Below are positions 10,187-51,186 of a stretch of 64,000 nt of DNA, piece by piece. Both the position numbers and the translations under genes were made by a program. Below the pieces are notes generated by a model that did not search any database, had not been told where the DNA came from, and saw nothing but the letters and a program-made list of their open reading frames with translations. Source of the DNA: Lithobates sylvaticus (taxonomy: Eukaryota; Chordata; Amphibia; Anura; Ranidae). Where the stretch lies: NCBI GenBank assembly GCA_028564925.1, contig CM053034.1, forward strand, positions 93,133,626 to 93,197,625. The letters run 5' to 3'. Numbering within the stretch: position 1 is the stretch's first letter; the number at the start of each line of letters is the position of its first letter.

Positions 10187-12172
10187 TTTTTTTTTTTAAC
10201 TTTATGTCTTTATTTCAAAAAATTTTTTACAAATACAATTTATACACAATCTCATTCATCTCTCTTACAAAGATCATGTTAAGCAAAAAATCATTAAACG
10301 TGTTTGGTTGAGATCTAGCTCATTCATACCACCTTGCTTTCACCCCCCACCACTCACATCCATCCTCTCACTCTCTGCCAGTATCGGTTCATCCACTTAG
10401 TTCTTTTTAAACTAATTTGGTTTGGTTGGCACTATCTAGGGCATTCTCATGTTCCTTTCTCAATCCATGGATTCCATAATAAATGGAATTTAGCAAGGCT
10501 CTCTCGTTTTATATATGTAGTTCTCTCCTTCATGATCACTCTATCCATATTTTGCTCCCACTCATCGACTGACGGAGGGGTAGAGGACTGCCATCTCCGA
10601 GCAATTAGCAACCTGGTCTGAAAAAGACAGCGCAAAACCGCAATCTGAACTTCCCCAGGCTTGCCCCCTCCCTCTCCTCCCCCAAGAACACATTGGATAG
10701 GGTCTAGCTCGAGATGGGTATTGAATATCTGGGAGACCTTGTCCACCACTTCTTTCCAATATCCATATAATTTTGGACATCTCCAGAACATGTGGACAAG
10801 ATCTCCCCCCAGTCTCCCACATCTAGGGCATTTATCATCTTGCCTACGACCAAACCTAAAGAGCTTGTTTGGAGTGTAATAAGCACGGTATAGTAGAAAG
10901 AGATGTGACATCTTCTGAGGGGGGGAGAGTGAGACCATTGGGGCAAGTTCAAGTATCCTTTCCCATTGAGAGGCTGAGATGAGTCCCACGTCTCTCTCCC
11001 ACTTTACTTTGTATGGACATAGTTGTGTACCTTCCCTGTTCCCCTTATATAGATGTAAATATAGGTTGGATATCATCCCCTTACGGGATCCTGTCCCTGC
11101 CACACTCTGTAATACCTGCATATTAGTCCACTCTGGTGGTTCACCTTTAAACTGTACAGCCAGGGCATGTCTCACCTGCAGGTATCTAAAGAAAGACTTC
11201 CTGGGGAGAGAAAAATGTTCTCTGAGGTCCTGGAAACTTCTAATCATGCCCTCATGATAGATCTGAGCAATATATTTTAAACCCCTTCTCTCCCACTCTC
11301 TGACCGTCCCCATCTTTTGAATTTCGCGCAAATTAACATTCTCCCATAACGGGGAAAAAACTGTAAACCCTCCATATCCCATCATTTTTTTTGCAGTACC
11401 CCAAACTTTAGCCATCAAGTCCTGGGTAGGGAGCCCCTTCTGGAAGGCCCCTGCCTCCAGAATCTCCATCAAAGACTTATGTGGGGATTTATAGAGAAGG
11501 ATCTTCCACTCTGGCCCCTCTTTCTCAACCTCGCATCCCCCGATATGTTGCAGCTGAGCCGCTAAAAAATATCTAAAAGGATGCGGCAGGGCAACTCCTC
11601 CTGACCCAATTGGAAGTTGTAATGTTTTAAGACTAATCCGGGAGGTCCCCCCTTTCCAAACTAATTCTCTAAATATGGTGTCCACCCTGTTAAACCACTT
11701 TTTATAAATCCATATTGGAGAGTTGTGAAGAATATATAAAAGTTGTGGCATAAGCACCATCTTTATTAAATTACACCGACCTGCTGCAGATAGGGGGAGT
11801 TTTTTCCAAATTTGGGTTTTCCCTTTAAATTTGTTCAAAAGTGGAACCAGATTTTCTATAACAAATTGTTTAGGGTCTCTTGAGATGTTAATACCCAAAT
11901 ATTTGATTTGGTGAACGATTTGGAGTTGGATTGCCTCGTGTGGAAGGGGGAGGACTATAGGGTCTATGGGAAGTAGATGTGATTTGTCCCAGTTGATTCT
12001 CAGTCCTGACAGGAGGCCAAAGTCCTTAATTTTGCCCATGGTCTCGCGTAGTGATTCCTGAGTGTCGTTAAGCAGTAAAAGAAGATCATCTGCATAGAGA
12101 ATCACTTTTTCCTCTGAGTCTCCTCGTTTAAACCCTTTTATTTCTGGGGATGATCTCAGGGAACAAACAGTT
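10187..12172 (-). mobile_element. L1 LINE insertion with target duplication
   Basis: A minus-strand L1, cut short at its 5' end, with a poly(A) tail seen as a T run from 10187 and a 13-bp target duplication acaaacagttctt on both sides (10174-10186 and 12173-12185). A polyadenylation motif (aataaa on the minus strand) lies just inside the tail. It sits inside DIRS copy F and is therefore younger than it. Confidence 0.9.
10447..12172 (-). CDS. L1 ORF2 C-terminal part, frame still open
   Basis: About 574 codons of L1 ORF2, open from the 5' truncation point to a natural stop at 10447. It starts just upstream of the reverse-transcriptase active site (VILYADDLLLLL, the F/YADD motif with two catalytic aspartates). 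It then runs through the thumb region and ends with the cysteine-rich C-terminal motif CPRCGRLGGDLVHMFWRC (C-x2-C-x8-H-x4-C). The endonuclease and the first half of the reverse transcriptase are absent because of 5' truncation, so it cannot work alone. Absence of any stop over 1.7 kb, with a clean tail and target duplication, argues for a recent insertion. The first methionine of the open frame lies in flanking DNA and is not a real start. Confidence 0.85.
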
Positions 12173-13849
12173 CTTAAATGAATCAAGGGATTGACCGATT
12201 GGATCCATTTGACAGAGGCTTTATATGCTTAGATAAATAGTACCCGAGCCTTGAAAAGAAGACACAAGATATTGCAAGGTTTTGCCTGTAATGCGGCCTC
12301 AAGACCCTGCGAAGTGGAATCCTGGACACTACAGCGCTAAGCCATTCCTGCAGGGTGCTGTACAGGTCCAAGATAGTGGACCCTAGACATGAAAAGGGTA
12401 CCCAGTCCTTCAAGGTCCTCAAGTGGCAGGAACACGCCGTGAAGGGTGGAGATTGGGCTCTTAGTTTCTAAGCTGCCCTGCCCCTGGACGGGTAAGTGAA
12501 ACCTCTTTACTTATTATGGGGTGTTCCAGTGATTGCAACAATCAGTCAAGCTAGCTAGAGGCTGGAAACCTGTGTGTGGTGACCATACGGGGGAATTTTA
12601 GGCTAGTTGTGGGTGTTTGCAAAGTGTACCTTTTTTTGCTTGTCTGGCTGTTTTTTTTTTTTTTACCCGTATGATGGCGCACGACGGTGCACCATTTCAC
12701 CCTGGTTCACCAGGGTGTACGTGCGTTCGCTAGAGTGCCGCTATGCTCAGTTAACAGTTTGTTTAGCAGCCATGGCGCACGTGGCTTTGCTGGACATGCG
12801 CTGTAGCCTCTTATCTGGGCGCACAAGGATTCACGTCATATGCGACTACAGCCATGCCCGTTCGCAGGTACTGCGCACGCACGTAAAGAACGTTCCGGCA
12901 CACACCCAGCTTATTTAAGCTGTGTAGGCCAAGCACGCAGTGCTTCCAGAAGGCAGCTGTGGGACACAGATCAGGCTCTGAACAGACACTTGCAGTGGTT
13001 CATTCTTCCTTTCCCGGGTCACGTGAGTCACAAAGTGTTGCTTGGCAGGCTAAAGGTGCTTAGCAGGATTTTTACATAGGGGCTTGGAGAGCCCTATTAA
13101 AGGGTCTCCCTTCTGAGGTGTTTTAATACTACACCCAAATACTCTTTGTGGCTGGTAAATGTCTTAAAAAAAAAAAAAAAATAAAAGAAGAAGAGAAGCG
13201 GGACTAAACACTACAGAGAAGGGAACACCAATGTAGTCAGTAGTTCCTGACGAACCTAGTCTTATTCCTAGTGTTGAATCCCCTGAAAGACCAGAGGCTT
13301 CTGGGCAATATGAGCCTCTGCTCCTATCTGGTATTGTTCCTACAATCAATGCTGCTGCTTCCCCCTTTATCACCAAGGATGAACTGTCCTCGGCCCTAGC
13401 CAGTTGGAGCACAGGATTGCTGGCATGATTGCCTCCGTCCCCAAGGGTAGCCAGAAGCGTGACAGATCCCCCTCCTGGAGCCTCCTAGTCTGCAGTAAGA
13501 ATGGGTTGAGGATGGGGAAGAGCTTAAAGCTCAGGACTCTGGAGGGCCCGGCGTACGAGTCTGCTTCTGAGAAATCTGGACAAGATATCCAGTTGGTCTG
13601 CCTCTCAGTCACAGAGGCTTTTGATCCCGACTCTGATCAAAATGGTCCGTTCTGTCTTTAAGTTGCCTCTTGTAGAGGTGACTGAGCCCCCCTAGTCCTC
13701 TTTGAGACCCCCGAGGCCTCTTCAGGCCGCACAGGCTTTCCCTCTACACCCCCTGCTGGAACAGGCGGTGTATGCTGATAGGAACAAAAATCCTGTCAGG
13801 ATGTTCCCAAAGAGGTTTTTCCTTTTATATCCAATGGATGAAAAGTTCA

Positions 13850-14702
13850 TTAACAGCTTCCCAACCAGCACACAACAATGTATGTTGACAGAATGGCACG
13901 GACAGGTGAAAAAGCATACAGGTACGTCCCCTTTAAGATTGCCGCCATCCATCGTGCGCGCCGGTCGGGATACCCGTGATTGTTTTACGGGATGGCTGAA
14001 CGGGGAGATGTGGAAGTAAACAGCATCTCCCCGTTCTGCCTAGCAACTAGTGACACCGATCTCTGCTCCCTGTGATTGGAGCAGAGATCAGTGTTCCCGA
14101 AATCACAGCCACGCCCCCACCCCCCCAAAGTTAGTAACACGCCCCTAGGAACACTTAACCCCTACACTGCCACCTAGTGGTTAACCCCTTCACTGCCAGT
14201 GTCATTTACACAGGAATCAGTGCATTTAAATAGCACTGATTGCTGTATAAATGACAATGGTCCTAAAAATGTGTCAAAAATGTCCGCAGTCACAATAGAA
14301 ATCTCTGATCACCGCCATTACTATTAAAAATTTTTTTTTTTTATAACAATGCTATAAAACTATGCCCTATTTTGTAAACGCTATAACTTCTGCGCAAACC
14401 AATCAATAATCGCTTATTGTGATTTTGAAGAATACGTATCGGCCTAAACTGAGGAAAAAAAAATGTTTTTTTTAATATATTTTTGGGGGATATTATAGCG
14501 TTTATAGCGCAAAAAATAAAAACCGCAGGGGCGATCAAATACCACCAAAAGAAAGCTCTATTTGTAGGAAAAAAAGGACATCAATTTTGTTTGGGAGCCA
14601 CGTCGCCCGACCGTGCAATTGTCAGTTAAAGCGACAGTGCCGAATCGCAAAAAAGTGGTCTGGTCTTAAGCCAGCAAAATGGTCCAGTCTGAAAGTGGTT
14701 AA
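13850..14702. mobile_element. TTAA-flanked miniature element (copy 2) inside DIRS F
   Basis: TTAA stands at both edges (13850-13853 and 14699-14702), with inner ends cagcttcccaacc and ctgaaagtgg. The body matches the elements at 27-935 and 49491-50400. DIRS sequence resumes on the far side. Confidence 0.85.
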
Positions 14703-14996
14703 AAAAATGGAGCATGCCAGCAGTAAATGCAGCAGTCTCTTCCTTAAACAAGAACATAACTTGTCTGGTAGATAACGCACAGGCTTTGAAAGACCCTGTT
14801 GACAATAAATTGGAATCATTATTAAAGGCTTCCTTTTCTTTGGCCAGTTGAGCTATTCAGCCAGCTGTTGCAGCAATTGGTATCTGCCAGTCCCATAAAG
14901 GATCAGGTCAAATGGCCTGCGAGGCCTAACCAGGAGGATGATATGCCTTAAAAGAAGACGGATATTTCTCTAGCGCTGCGTTTTGCTATTGACGCC

Positions 14997-15575
14997 TTAA
15001 ATAGGAAGTAAACCCCGGATGATTTTTATTATTTTTTCAATTTCCAAATACCATAGCTCATCACAAAGTATAATACATAAAAAATCGGCCTATAATACAT
15101 AAAAGGTCTGTAAATACCTAATTTAGAGTCTTTATAATATCTCCATTTCCGAGTATTGGCTGCGCCATTGCTTCGACTGTTTTCTGAATCTTTTCTGGAC
15201 GTCTATTCCGCCCTTACTACGTTTCCCTTTGGAAATCTCTTGCATGCGCTGTAACCAAGCCTCCATCTCTATCTTGGGGAGTAGCAGGAAGGTGACGATC
15301 AAAGCAGCATCGCGAGACTTCCCTGTGTGCCGTTCTGAGGGGAAGCTCGTCCATACAAATGTCCTGGCATGCAGGGGAGATGGAAATTGCACACTTTATG
15401 TGCCGTTAATGAAAATACCTACTGCGCAATAGCGCATGACATCACTTTTGATTGCAGGATGATTTCCATAGAAACGAAAACAGTGGAGTACACTTTCACA
15501 GACAGCGATCAGCTGCCTGTGCTATCTACATTACTAAGAGAGAAAGTTGTCTTGGAGGGTTTACAACCACTTTAA
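14997..15575. mobile_element. TTAA-flanked MITE (gtttacaaccactt family) inside DIRS F
   Basis: TTAA stands at 14997-15000 and 15572-15575. It opens ataggaagtaaacccc and closes gtttacaaccact. Same family as the elements at 6832-7162 and 39658-39909. Confidence 0.8.
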
Positions 15576-15802
15576 CCACTTTACGACCAGCGCACGATGA
15601 TGTACCTCCCTTTTTTGTAGAGGGATAACTCGGTAACGGCAGCAGCTGCTGCCACAAACGAGATATCCATCTCTTCAGGCGCTGGTCGTATTTACGATAA
15701 TGGTGGTCTCTGCGGCGGATTCGCTGCTTCTAGCAAAAGAAAACTTGTTTTAAACATGTAAACACCTAAAATCCAAAACGAGGCTGGTCTTAAAGTGGTT
15801 AA
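15572..15802. mobile_element. Second TTAA MITE sharing a TTAA with its neighbour
   Basis: It runs from TTAA at 15572-15575 to TTAA at 15799-15802. It opens ccactttacgaccagcgc and closes gctggtcttaaagtgg, which are inverted. One TTAA serves as the right edge of the previous element and the left edge of this one. Confidence 0.75.
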
Positions 15803-18800
15803 AGGTTCAATACAGCAGGTTTCTTGTTTGGCGCTCTCATCTGTACATATGCACAGATTCTTGTGGCTTAAGAACTAGTCAGCCAAGCTTCCTTGTAAAA
15901 AAAAAAGTTATTGGCAGGTTTCCCTTTTCATGGGGAACGTTTATTTGGTGATCATTTGGACAAATATATCCAAAAGATTTCCGGGAGGGAAGAGTTCTCT
16001 ACTTCCTGTGAAGAAAAGCACCAGATGTCCCTCGTTTAAAACCTCAGGCACTGCTTCCTCCAACGTATAAGCGCCAAGACGGTTCTGCCACCAACAGGGC
16101 ACTAGGGCCAGGGGCAAGCCGCTGGGCCAGAAAAAGCCCTAGGTCCAAGATAATTCTAAACCCAGCACCAAGCCCTCCTTTTGAGGGGACGCCCCCACTA
16201 CATCGAGTGGGGGGAGGCTGCTTCACTTTGCAGACATTTGGAGAATAAATCAGGATGAGTGGGTCACCTCAATTATATCTCGCGGATACAAGCTGGAGTT
16301 GCGGGGGGCTCCCCCTCAGAGGTTTTTAAGATCCAGCGTTCCCTCGGATCCTCCAAAAAGAAAAAAAACGTATTGCTTCAGGCACTACATCATCTAGTAC
16401 ATCAAGGAGTAATGGTAGAGGTATCCAAAAGGGGCACAGGATTTTACTCACCTGTTCACGGTTCAGAAACCAAATGGGGACCACAAGGCCCATTTTGGAC
16501 ACAAGATCCCTGAACAAGCATCTACTGATACAGTCCTTTTGGATGGAGTCTGTCCGCTCAGTAGTAGCCTCACTCTAGAGGGGAGACTTTTCAGCCTCCA
16601 TCGATATAATAGACGCGTATTTACACATACCTATCTTTCAGCATCATCAGAGGTTCCATGTTTTGCAGTAGAGGAACATCATTTTCAGTTTGTTGCTCTA
16701 CCCTTCGGGCTGGCTACAGCTCCCTGGGTGTTCACAAAGGTTCTAGCACCAGTACTGGGTCTTTTAAGGGCCCAAGGGATCCTAAGTGCTCGGGCATCTG
16801 GATGACCTCCTACTCAGAGATCACTCATTACAGGCTCTAGAACAGAGCATAATATGCACAGTGCAGTATTTGAAAAGCTTAGACTGAGTCATAAATACCA
16901 AAAAGTCAGCCTTGAAACCAGCTCAAAGTCTAAAGTATTTAGATCTGATCCTAGATACGGTTCAAGCAAGACTATTCTTACCACCTCTAAGGATCAGTGC
17001 CCTGAAGGTTCAGGTGCATCAGATAAGGGGCATCAGACAAACCTCCATTATGCTCTGTATGCATCTTCTAGGGAGGATGGTATCCTCTGAGGCAGTGCCC
17101 TATGCCCAGTTCCATTCCAGGCCTTTACAACAAGACATCTTGTTGGCCTGGATCAGAAAAGCAAAAGCCCTGGATTATCCAATGTGCTTATCTCCTCGGG
17201 CACGCTTAAGCCAAAACTGGTAGTTGCAGGATCAGAACCTGTAAAAAGGGAAAATCCTTTCTCCCTGTAACTTGGAGTGTACTGACTACAGATGCCAGTC
17301 TCTCAGGCTGGGGAGCAACTCTAGAAGGGCTCACAGCTTAGGGGAAATGGTCAGGGACAGAACAGATCCTGCCCAACGTCCTAGAATTCTGGGCAGTACG
17401 TCTGGCCCTACGGTCCTAGATGGTGGAGCTTCCGGACTGCCCTATCAGGGTTCAGTCTGACAATGCCACTGCAGAGAACTGGAAGGCAGATCATCTCAGC
17501 CGCCAGCAGATCTGCACGTGGGAATGGTCCCTCCACCCAGGGGTGTTCCAGGAAATTTGCCAGTGTTAGGGATGGCCAGAGGTCGACCTATTTGCATCCA
17601 TGTTCAACAACAAGCTACCGAACAAGGGATCCTCTGGCAATCGGAGAAAATGCTCTGATAGTTCCATGGAGACAGTACTCCCTGGTTTACGCTTTCCCTC
17701 TGATCTCTCTCCTTCCACATTTGTTGCACAGGATTCGAAAAGAGGGGGTTCTAGTCATTCTGGTGGCACCAGCTTGGCCCAGAAGGCCCTGGTTCCCAGA
17801 GATTGTGAGACTGACAATATGGACGCTTCCACGTCGCCCCAATCTACTGTCTCAAGGTCCTATATTCCCCCCCAATTTACAGTCTTTAAATTTGACGGCA
17901 TAGCTATTGAAGCCAGGGTGTTAAATGACTGTAGCATCTCGGGATCAGTATTGTCTACCCTAGTGAATGCTAGAAAAGCTGTCACTAGGAAAATTTCTCA
18001 TAAGGTCTAGAAGACTTGTATTGCTTGGTGTGAAGCCAGAAAATTGCATCCTCGGAAATATGGGATTGGGAGAATTCTCTTTTCTACAGTCAGCTGTGGA
18101 AATCAAATTGGCTTTGAGTACAGAGGTCAAGTTTCAGCCCCATCAGTATTCTTCCAAAGGCCTTTTAGCCTCCCATTCACTGGTCCAAACCTTTATACTG
18201 GGGGCAACTCGCTTGCTTCCCCCTAATTGGTCACCTATGTGTCCTTGGGACTTGAACTTGGTGCTGTCTGTTACAGAAACCACCATTTGAACCTATCAAG
18301 GAAATTCCAATAGACTTGCTGTCACACAAGCTATCCTTTCTGATGGCTATCACCTCGGCTAGAAGGGTGTCTGAGTTGGCAGCCCTTTCATGCAGGGAAC
18401 CATACTTGATCCTTCACCACTACAGAGTCGTGTTACGACCGGTTCCATCCTTTTTGCCAAAAGTGGTGTCGGCCTTTCATTTAAATCAGTTCATTATTTT
18501 GCCTTCTTTTTCTCTCAGCCTTTTTTGGCGGAAGAGAGATGACTGCACTCCTTGGACGTTGTCCTGGTAGTCAAGGTTTATTTGTCTAGATCTGTGGAGA
18601 TCCAAAGATCAGACTCCGTTTTTGTTTTACCAAAAGGTCCCAAGAAGGGGCAGGCAGCTTCCAAAGCTTCCATTGCCAATTGGGTCTGTCAATTGATCAT
18701 TCAGGTCTGAAACAAAGATCCTCCCTTTAGGGTGAGAGCTCATTCTACCAGGGGTGAAGGAACCTCCTGGGCTTTTCGCCACCAGGTATCTGTGGCTCAG

Positions 18801-19526
18801 ATTTTTAAGGCTGCTACCTCATCTTCAGTGCATACATTCGCAAAATTTTATCAAGTCGATGTTCAAGCAGCTAAGGATTCGGCTTTCAACCGCAGTGTAC
18901 TGCGAGCTGCCGTATAAGTTCTGATGGCTATTGTTTGGCAGGGTGTCTCTCTCCCCTCAAGGCTATTGCTCTGGGACATCCCAGTAGGTAATGAGTATTA
19001 GCCTGACTCTGTGTCCCATGATCTATGAAAAAGAAAATAGTATTTTTTCATCATACTTACCTGTAAAATCATTTTCTTTGAGTACATCATGGGACACAGA
19101 GATCCCTCCCCTCTTTTTTTGAGGATTCAGTGCTTGCTACAAAACTGAAGTGCTTCCTGTATGGGAGGGGTTATATAGGGGATCACTTCCTGTCTGAAGA
19201 CCTTTTGGTCTACCAGAGTACATTCACCTGGAGATGGAGTATAACCCAGTAGGTAATGAATATTAGCCCGACTCTGTATCCCATGATGTATGAAAAAGAA
19301 ATAGCAGTCGCAGAATGCCTACTGTAGACACTTTATCATTCATTTATTTGAAGAACAACATTGCTGAATTCCATCATTCACTTAGTTTACCTGTTACCTG
19401 TTCTCCACCTAAAGTTCTGCTGCCAGTCTTTATAGGTTACAAAAGCCAGCTGAAGCAATATTGAAACATGTACTGTATAATTCTGGATAAGATGAAAAAA
19501 AGGAAACGGACAATGTGTAAGGAATA

Positions 19527-19532
19527 TTTATT
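19527..19532 (-). promoter_or_regulatory. ap2a2: Candidate poly(A) signal of ap2a2
   Basis: AATAAA on the minus strand, about 75 bases beyond the ap2a2 stop codon. It is well placed for a short 3' UTR, but longer UTRs ending elsewhere cannot be excluded. Confidence 0.45.
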
Positions 19533-19605
19533 TTCACTGAGATAAGGAACTGGCAGTAAGGGAAGATCACAAAGACACGGGTTCTGGAACCAAATGGATT
19601 GAGGT

Positions 19606-48667
<29,062 letters not shown>

Positions 48668-48802
48668 CTGATTGAGAGACCTTGCTCTTGGAAAATGCAC
48701 ATATTACTTATACACTGCAAATATGATATTGGACATGTAACATCAATGATTAGTCTTACAAAACAAAGCAGGTTTTCGATGTTTCCACAAGTGAAACCTA
48801 AG

Positions 48803-49200
48803 ACCCCTTTCACACTGAGGGTGTTTTTCAGGCGTTTTAGTGCTAAAAATAGTGCCTGTAAAGCACCTGAAAACTGCCCGCCATGCCACCCTAGTGTGAA
48901 AGCCCGGGTGCTTTCACACTGGGGCGGTGCACTTGCAGGACGTTAGAAAAAGTACTGCAAGAACCATCTTTGGGGCGGTTTGGGAGTGCTGCATACAGTG
49001 CTCCTAAACCGCCCCTGCCCATTGAAATGAATTGGCATCGCTTCCGAAGTGCCTGAAAAGCGATTCAGAAGCGCCGCAACACGGGTGGTTTTAGCCCTTT
49101 CTTCAGCCACTAGTGGTGGTTAAAAATCGCCCTGCTAGTGGCCGAAAAGCTAAAATCAGTGGCGCTTTAGCACTGATGCGGCATGGCCCCAGCGTTAAAA
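48803..49200. mobile_element. MITE, 'acccctttcacactgaggcg' family, copy 2
   Basis: It opens agacccctttcacactgagg, with internal cccattgaaatgaattggca and gccctgctagtggccg. Same order as 30677-31066. Confidence 0.65.
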
Positions 49201-49490
49201 TGTGTTTTTGTGATTTTTTTGAAAACAAAGCAAATAAATCATATTTACTCAATAAAAGGTTGATATCACATGAGGAATTTCGTAGCAAAGATTAGTCACT
49301 GCTACACATTACTAATGAGTAACAGCTAGCAATATAAACCACTAGTGTGAATGGCAATAGAGCTACAACATTGGTTAGTGCTCGGCTACAAATGTCTGTC
49401 CTTCGGTGATTTGTAATTAAAGTCATACTAAACACACACTGTTCAATTTACATTGTCCCTTCTATTTCTGTATATGAATGATGGCACTAT

Positions 49491-50400
49491 TTAACCGCTT
49501 CTCGACCGGCGCACAGCGATGAACGTCATCAGAATGGCACGGACAGGCATAATGGCGTACAGGTACGTCCCTTTGAATATGCCGCCGTGCCATCACGTGC
49601 GCGCCGCCGGTCGGGACCCCCATGTGGATGCCAGCGATCGTCTCACGGAGAGGACGAACGGGGAGATGCGGCAGTAAACAGCATCTCCCCGTTCTGCCTA
49701 GCAACAAGTGACACTGATCTCTGCTCCCTGTGATTGGAGCAGAGATCAGTAACACAGTCACGCCCCCCCACAGTTAGTAACATGCCCCTAGGACACACTT
49801 AACCCCTACACTGCCACCCCCTGGTTAGCCCCTTCACTGCCAGTGTCATTTACACAGGAATCAGTGCATTTGTATAGCACCGAATGCTGTATAAATGACA
49901 ATGGTCCCAAAAATGTGTCAAAAATGTCCGATGTGTCGGCCATAATGTCGCAGTCACAAAAAAAATTATTAATAAAAATGCTATAAAACTATCCTTTATT
50001 TTGCAAACGCTATAACTTTTGCGCAAAACCAATCGCTTATTGCGATTTTTACCAAAAATATGTAGAAGAATACGTATCAGCCTAAACTGAGGGGGGAAAA
50101 AAATGTTTTGATATATTTTTGGGGAATATTTATTATAGAAAAAAGTAAAAAAGAATGCGTTTTTTTTTTTTTCAAAAATTGTCGTTCTTTTTTGGTTTAT
50201 AGCACAAAAATAAAAACCGCAGAGGCAATCAAATACCACCAAAAGAAAGCTCTGTTTGTGGGGAAAAAAAGGACATCAATTGTTTGGGTGCAGCGTCGCA
50301 CGATGGTGCAATTGTCAGTTAAAGAGACTCAGTGCTGAATCGCAAAAAAATGTCCGGTTATTCAGCAGCTAAATCTTCCGGGGCTGAAGTGGCTATCTAC
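49491..50400. mobile_element. TTAA-flanked miniature element (copy 3)
   Basis: It starts TTAA at 49491 then ccgcttctcgaccggcgc. It contains the shared stretches atttacacaggaatcagtgc and gaagaatacgtatcagccta. The right end is cttccggggctgaagtgg; its TTAA is no longer clean. Confidence 0.75.
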
Positions 50401-51027
50401 CATTAAGGCACAGGTTCGTAGCTTCTAACAGTTAATCCAGAATTTATATTGTGCCACCATTATTCTACACACTAAAACCATTTTAGGTAGGTATGCGCTA
50501 TGTTTTAAACCACTAAACAGGCTCCTTTTTAAAGCATGGCATACAAAGAAAACGCCATCCTTTAAATAGTCACACTATATTACCAACAACCCATTATAAC
50601 AAGACATATCCATACTTTCTGATAATCGGATCGGATTGGAATGTAGGGGAGGACCCAAGATGCCACTAACACATGCAGACCTGATGGGGAACTGCGTCTG
50701 ATATAAATGGCTACTGATAAAATTATTGATCATGGTACTTATAGTCTCATCCTCCATCTATTGCTCGGGGTGAAATCAGAGCCAATCATGTTATACTGTG
50801 GAAAAAGTGGCCCCAGCAGCCACAAAAACACACACACAAAACTGCCTTTCTGGCTAGAAGCATGGCTTTGACAGTCAACTGCAATGTTGTCTGGCAAATC
50901 CCAGAAATTGAATTTTGTATGTGAACTGGAGAATATTTTGTCTAATTTATGCCCTTAGGCTGTAGTTTTCATGCACAAGGCATTTGATATCAAGTGGATT
51001 TGAGTGTGCTTCACTATTAAGTACAGG

Positions 51028-51063
<36 letters not shown>

Positions 51064-51186
51064 AGATGCTTAACCTCAAAGTAAGATACCAGATCAGGAG
51101 CATACATCCCGATGAAGCACATTAAGAGCAAAAACTGGTTGATAACATCTTGCAGGTACTGGCACACAGCTTATTGCTATATCGCA
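50401..51186. other. Unassigned, with a poly(A) tract
   Basis: A run of about 31 A ends near 51060. No exon, RNA gene or transposon edge is recognised. An open frame at 51062-51167 on the minus strand does not match alpha-adaptin. Confidence 0.45.

Larger units (their letters stand above)
9926..19300 (+). mobile_element. Old DIRS-type retrotransposon fossil (copy F) with nested insertions
   Basis: A plus-strand DIRS (tyrosine-recombinase retrotransposon). The left inverted terminal repeat is about 9926-10110. An internal complementary region lies near 18965-19130 and the right terminal repeat near 19150-19300; gagtacatcatgggacac and cagtaggtaatga recur in both senses. Recognisable parts in order are a gag-like region (about 13.2-15.0 kb), reverse transcriptase (about 16.5-17.1 kb, with EEHHFQFVALPFG), RNase H (about 17.2-17.8 kb) and tyrosine recombinase (about 17.9-18.9 kb, ending FYQVDVQAAKDSAFNRS). 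Three TTAA elements and an L1 sit inside it. It is broken, with many interruptions in every coding part, and looks like the oldest DIRS copy in the window. It ends only about 0.3 kb beyond the host gene's stop codon. Confidence 0.85.

Noticed and set aside
12607-13079. Independent genes between 12.6 and 13.1 kb on the plus strand
   Set aside because: Short frames within DIRS copy F with no similarity and no codon support.
50955-51060. Processed pseudogene suggested by the A run
   Set aside because: The sequence before the A run encodes nothing recognisable and has no target duplication.
51062-51167. Possible ap2a2 exon on the minus strand (frame with CQYLQDVINQF and GMYAPDLVSYF)
   Set aside because: No frame matches the alpha-adaptin ear, and there is no convincing acceptor and donor pair in phase with the next exon.
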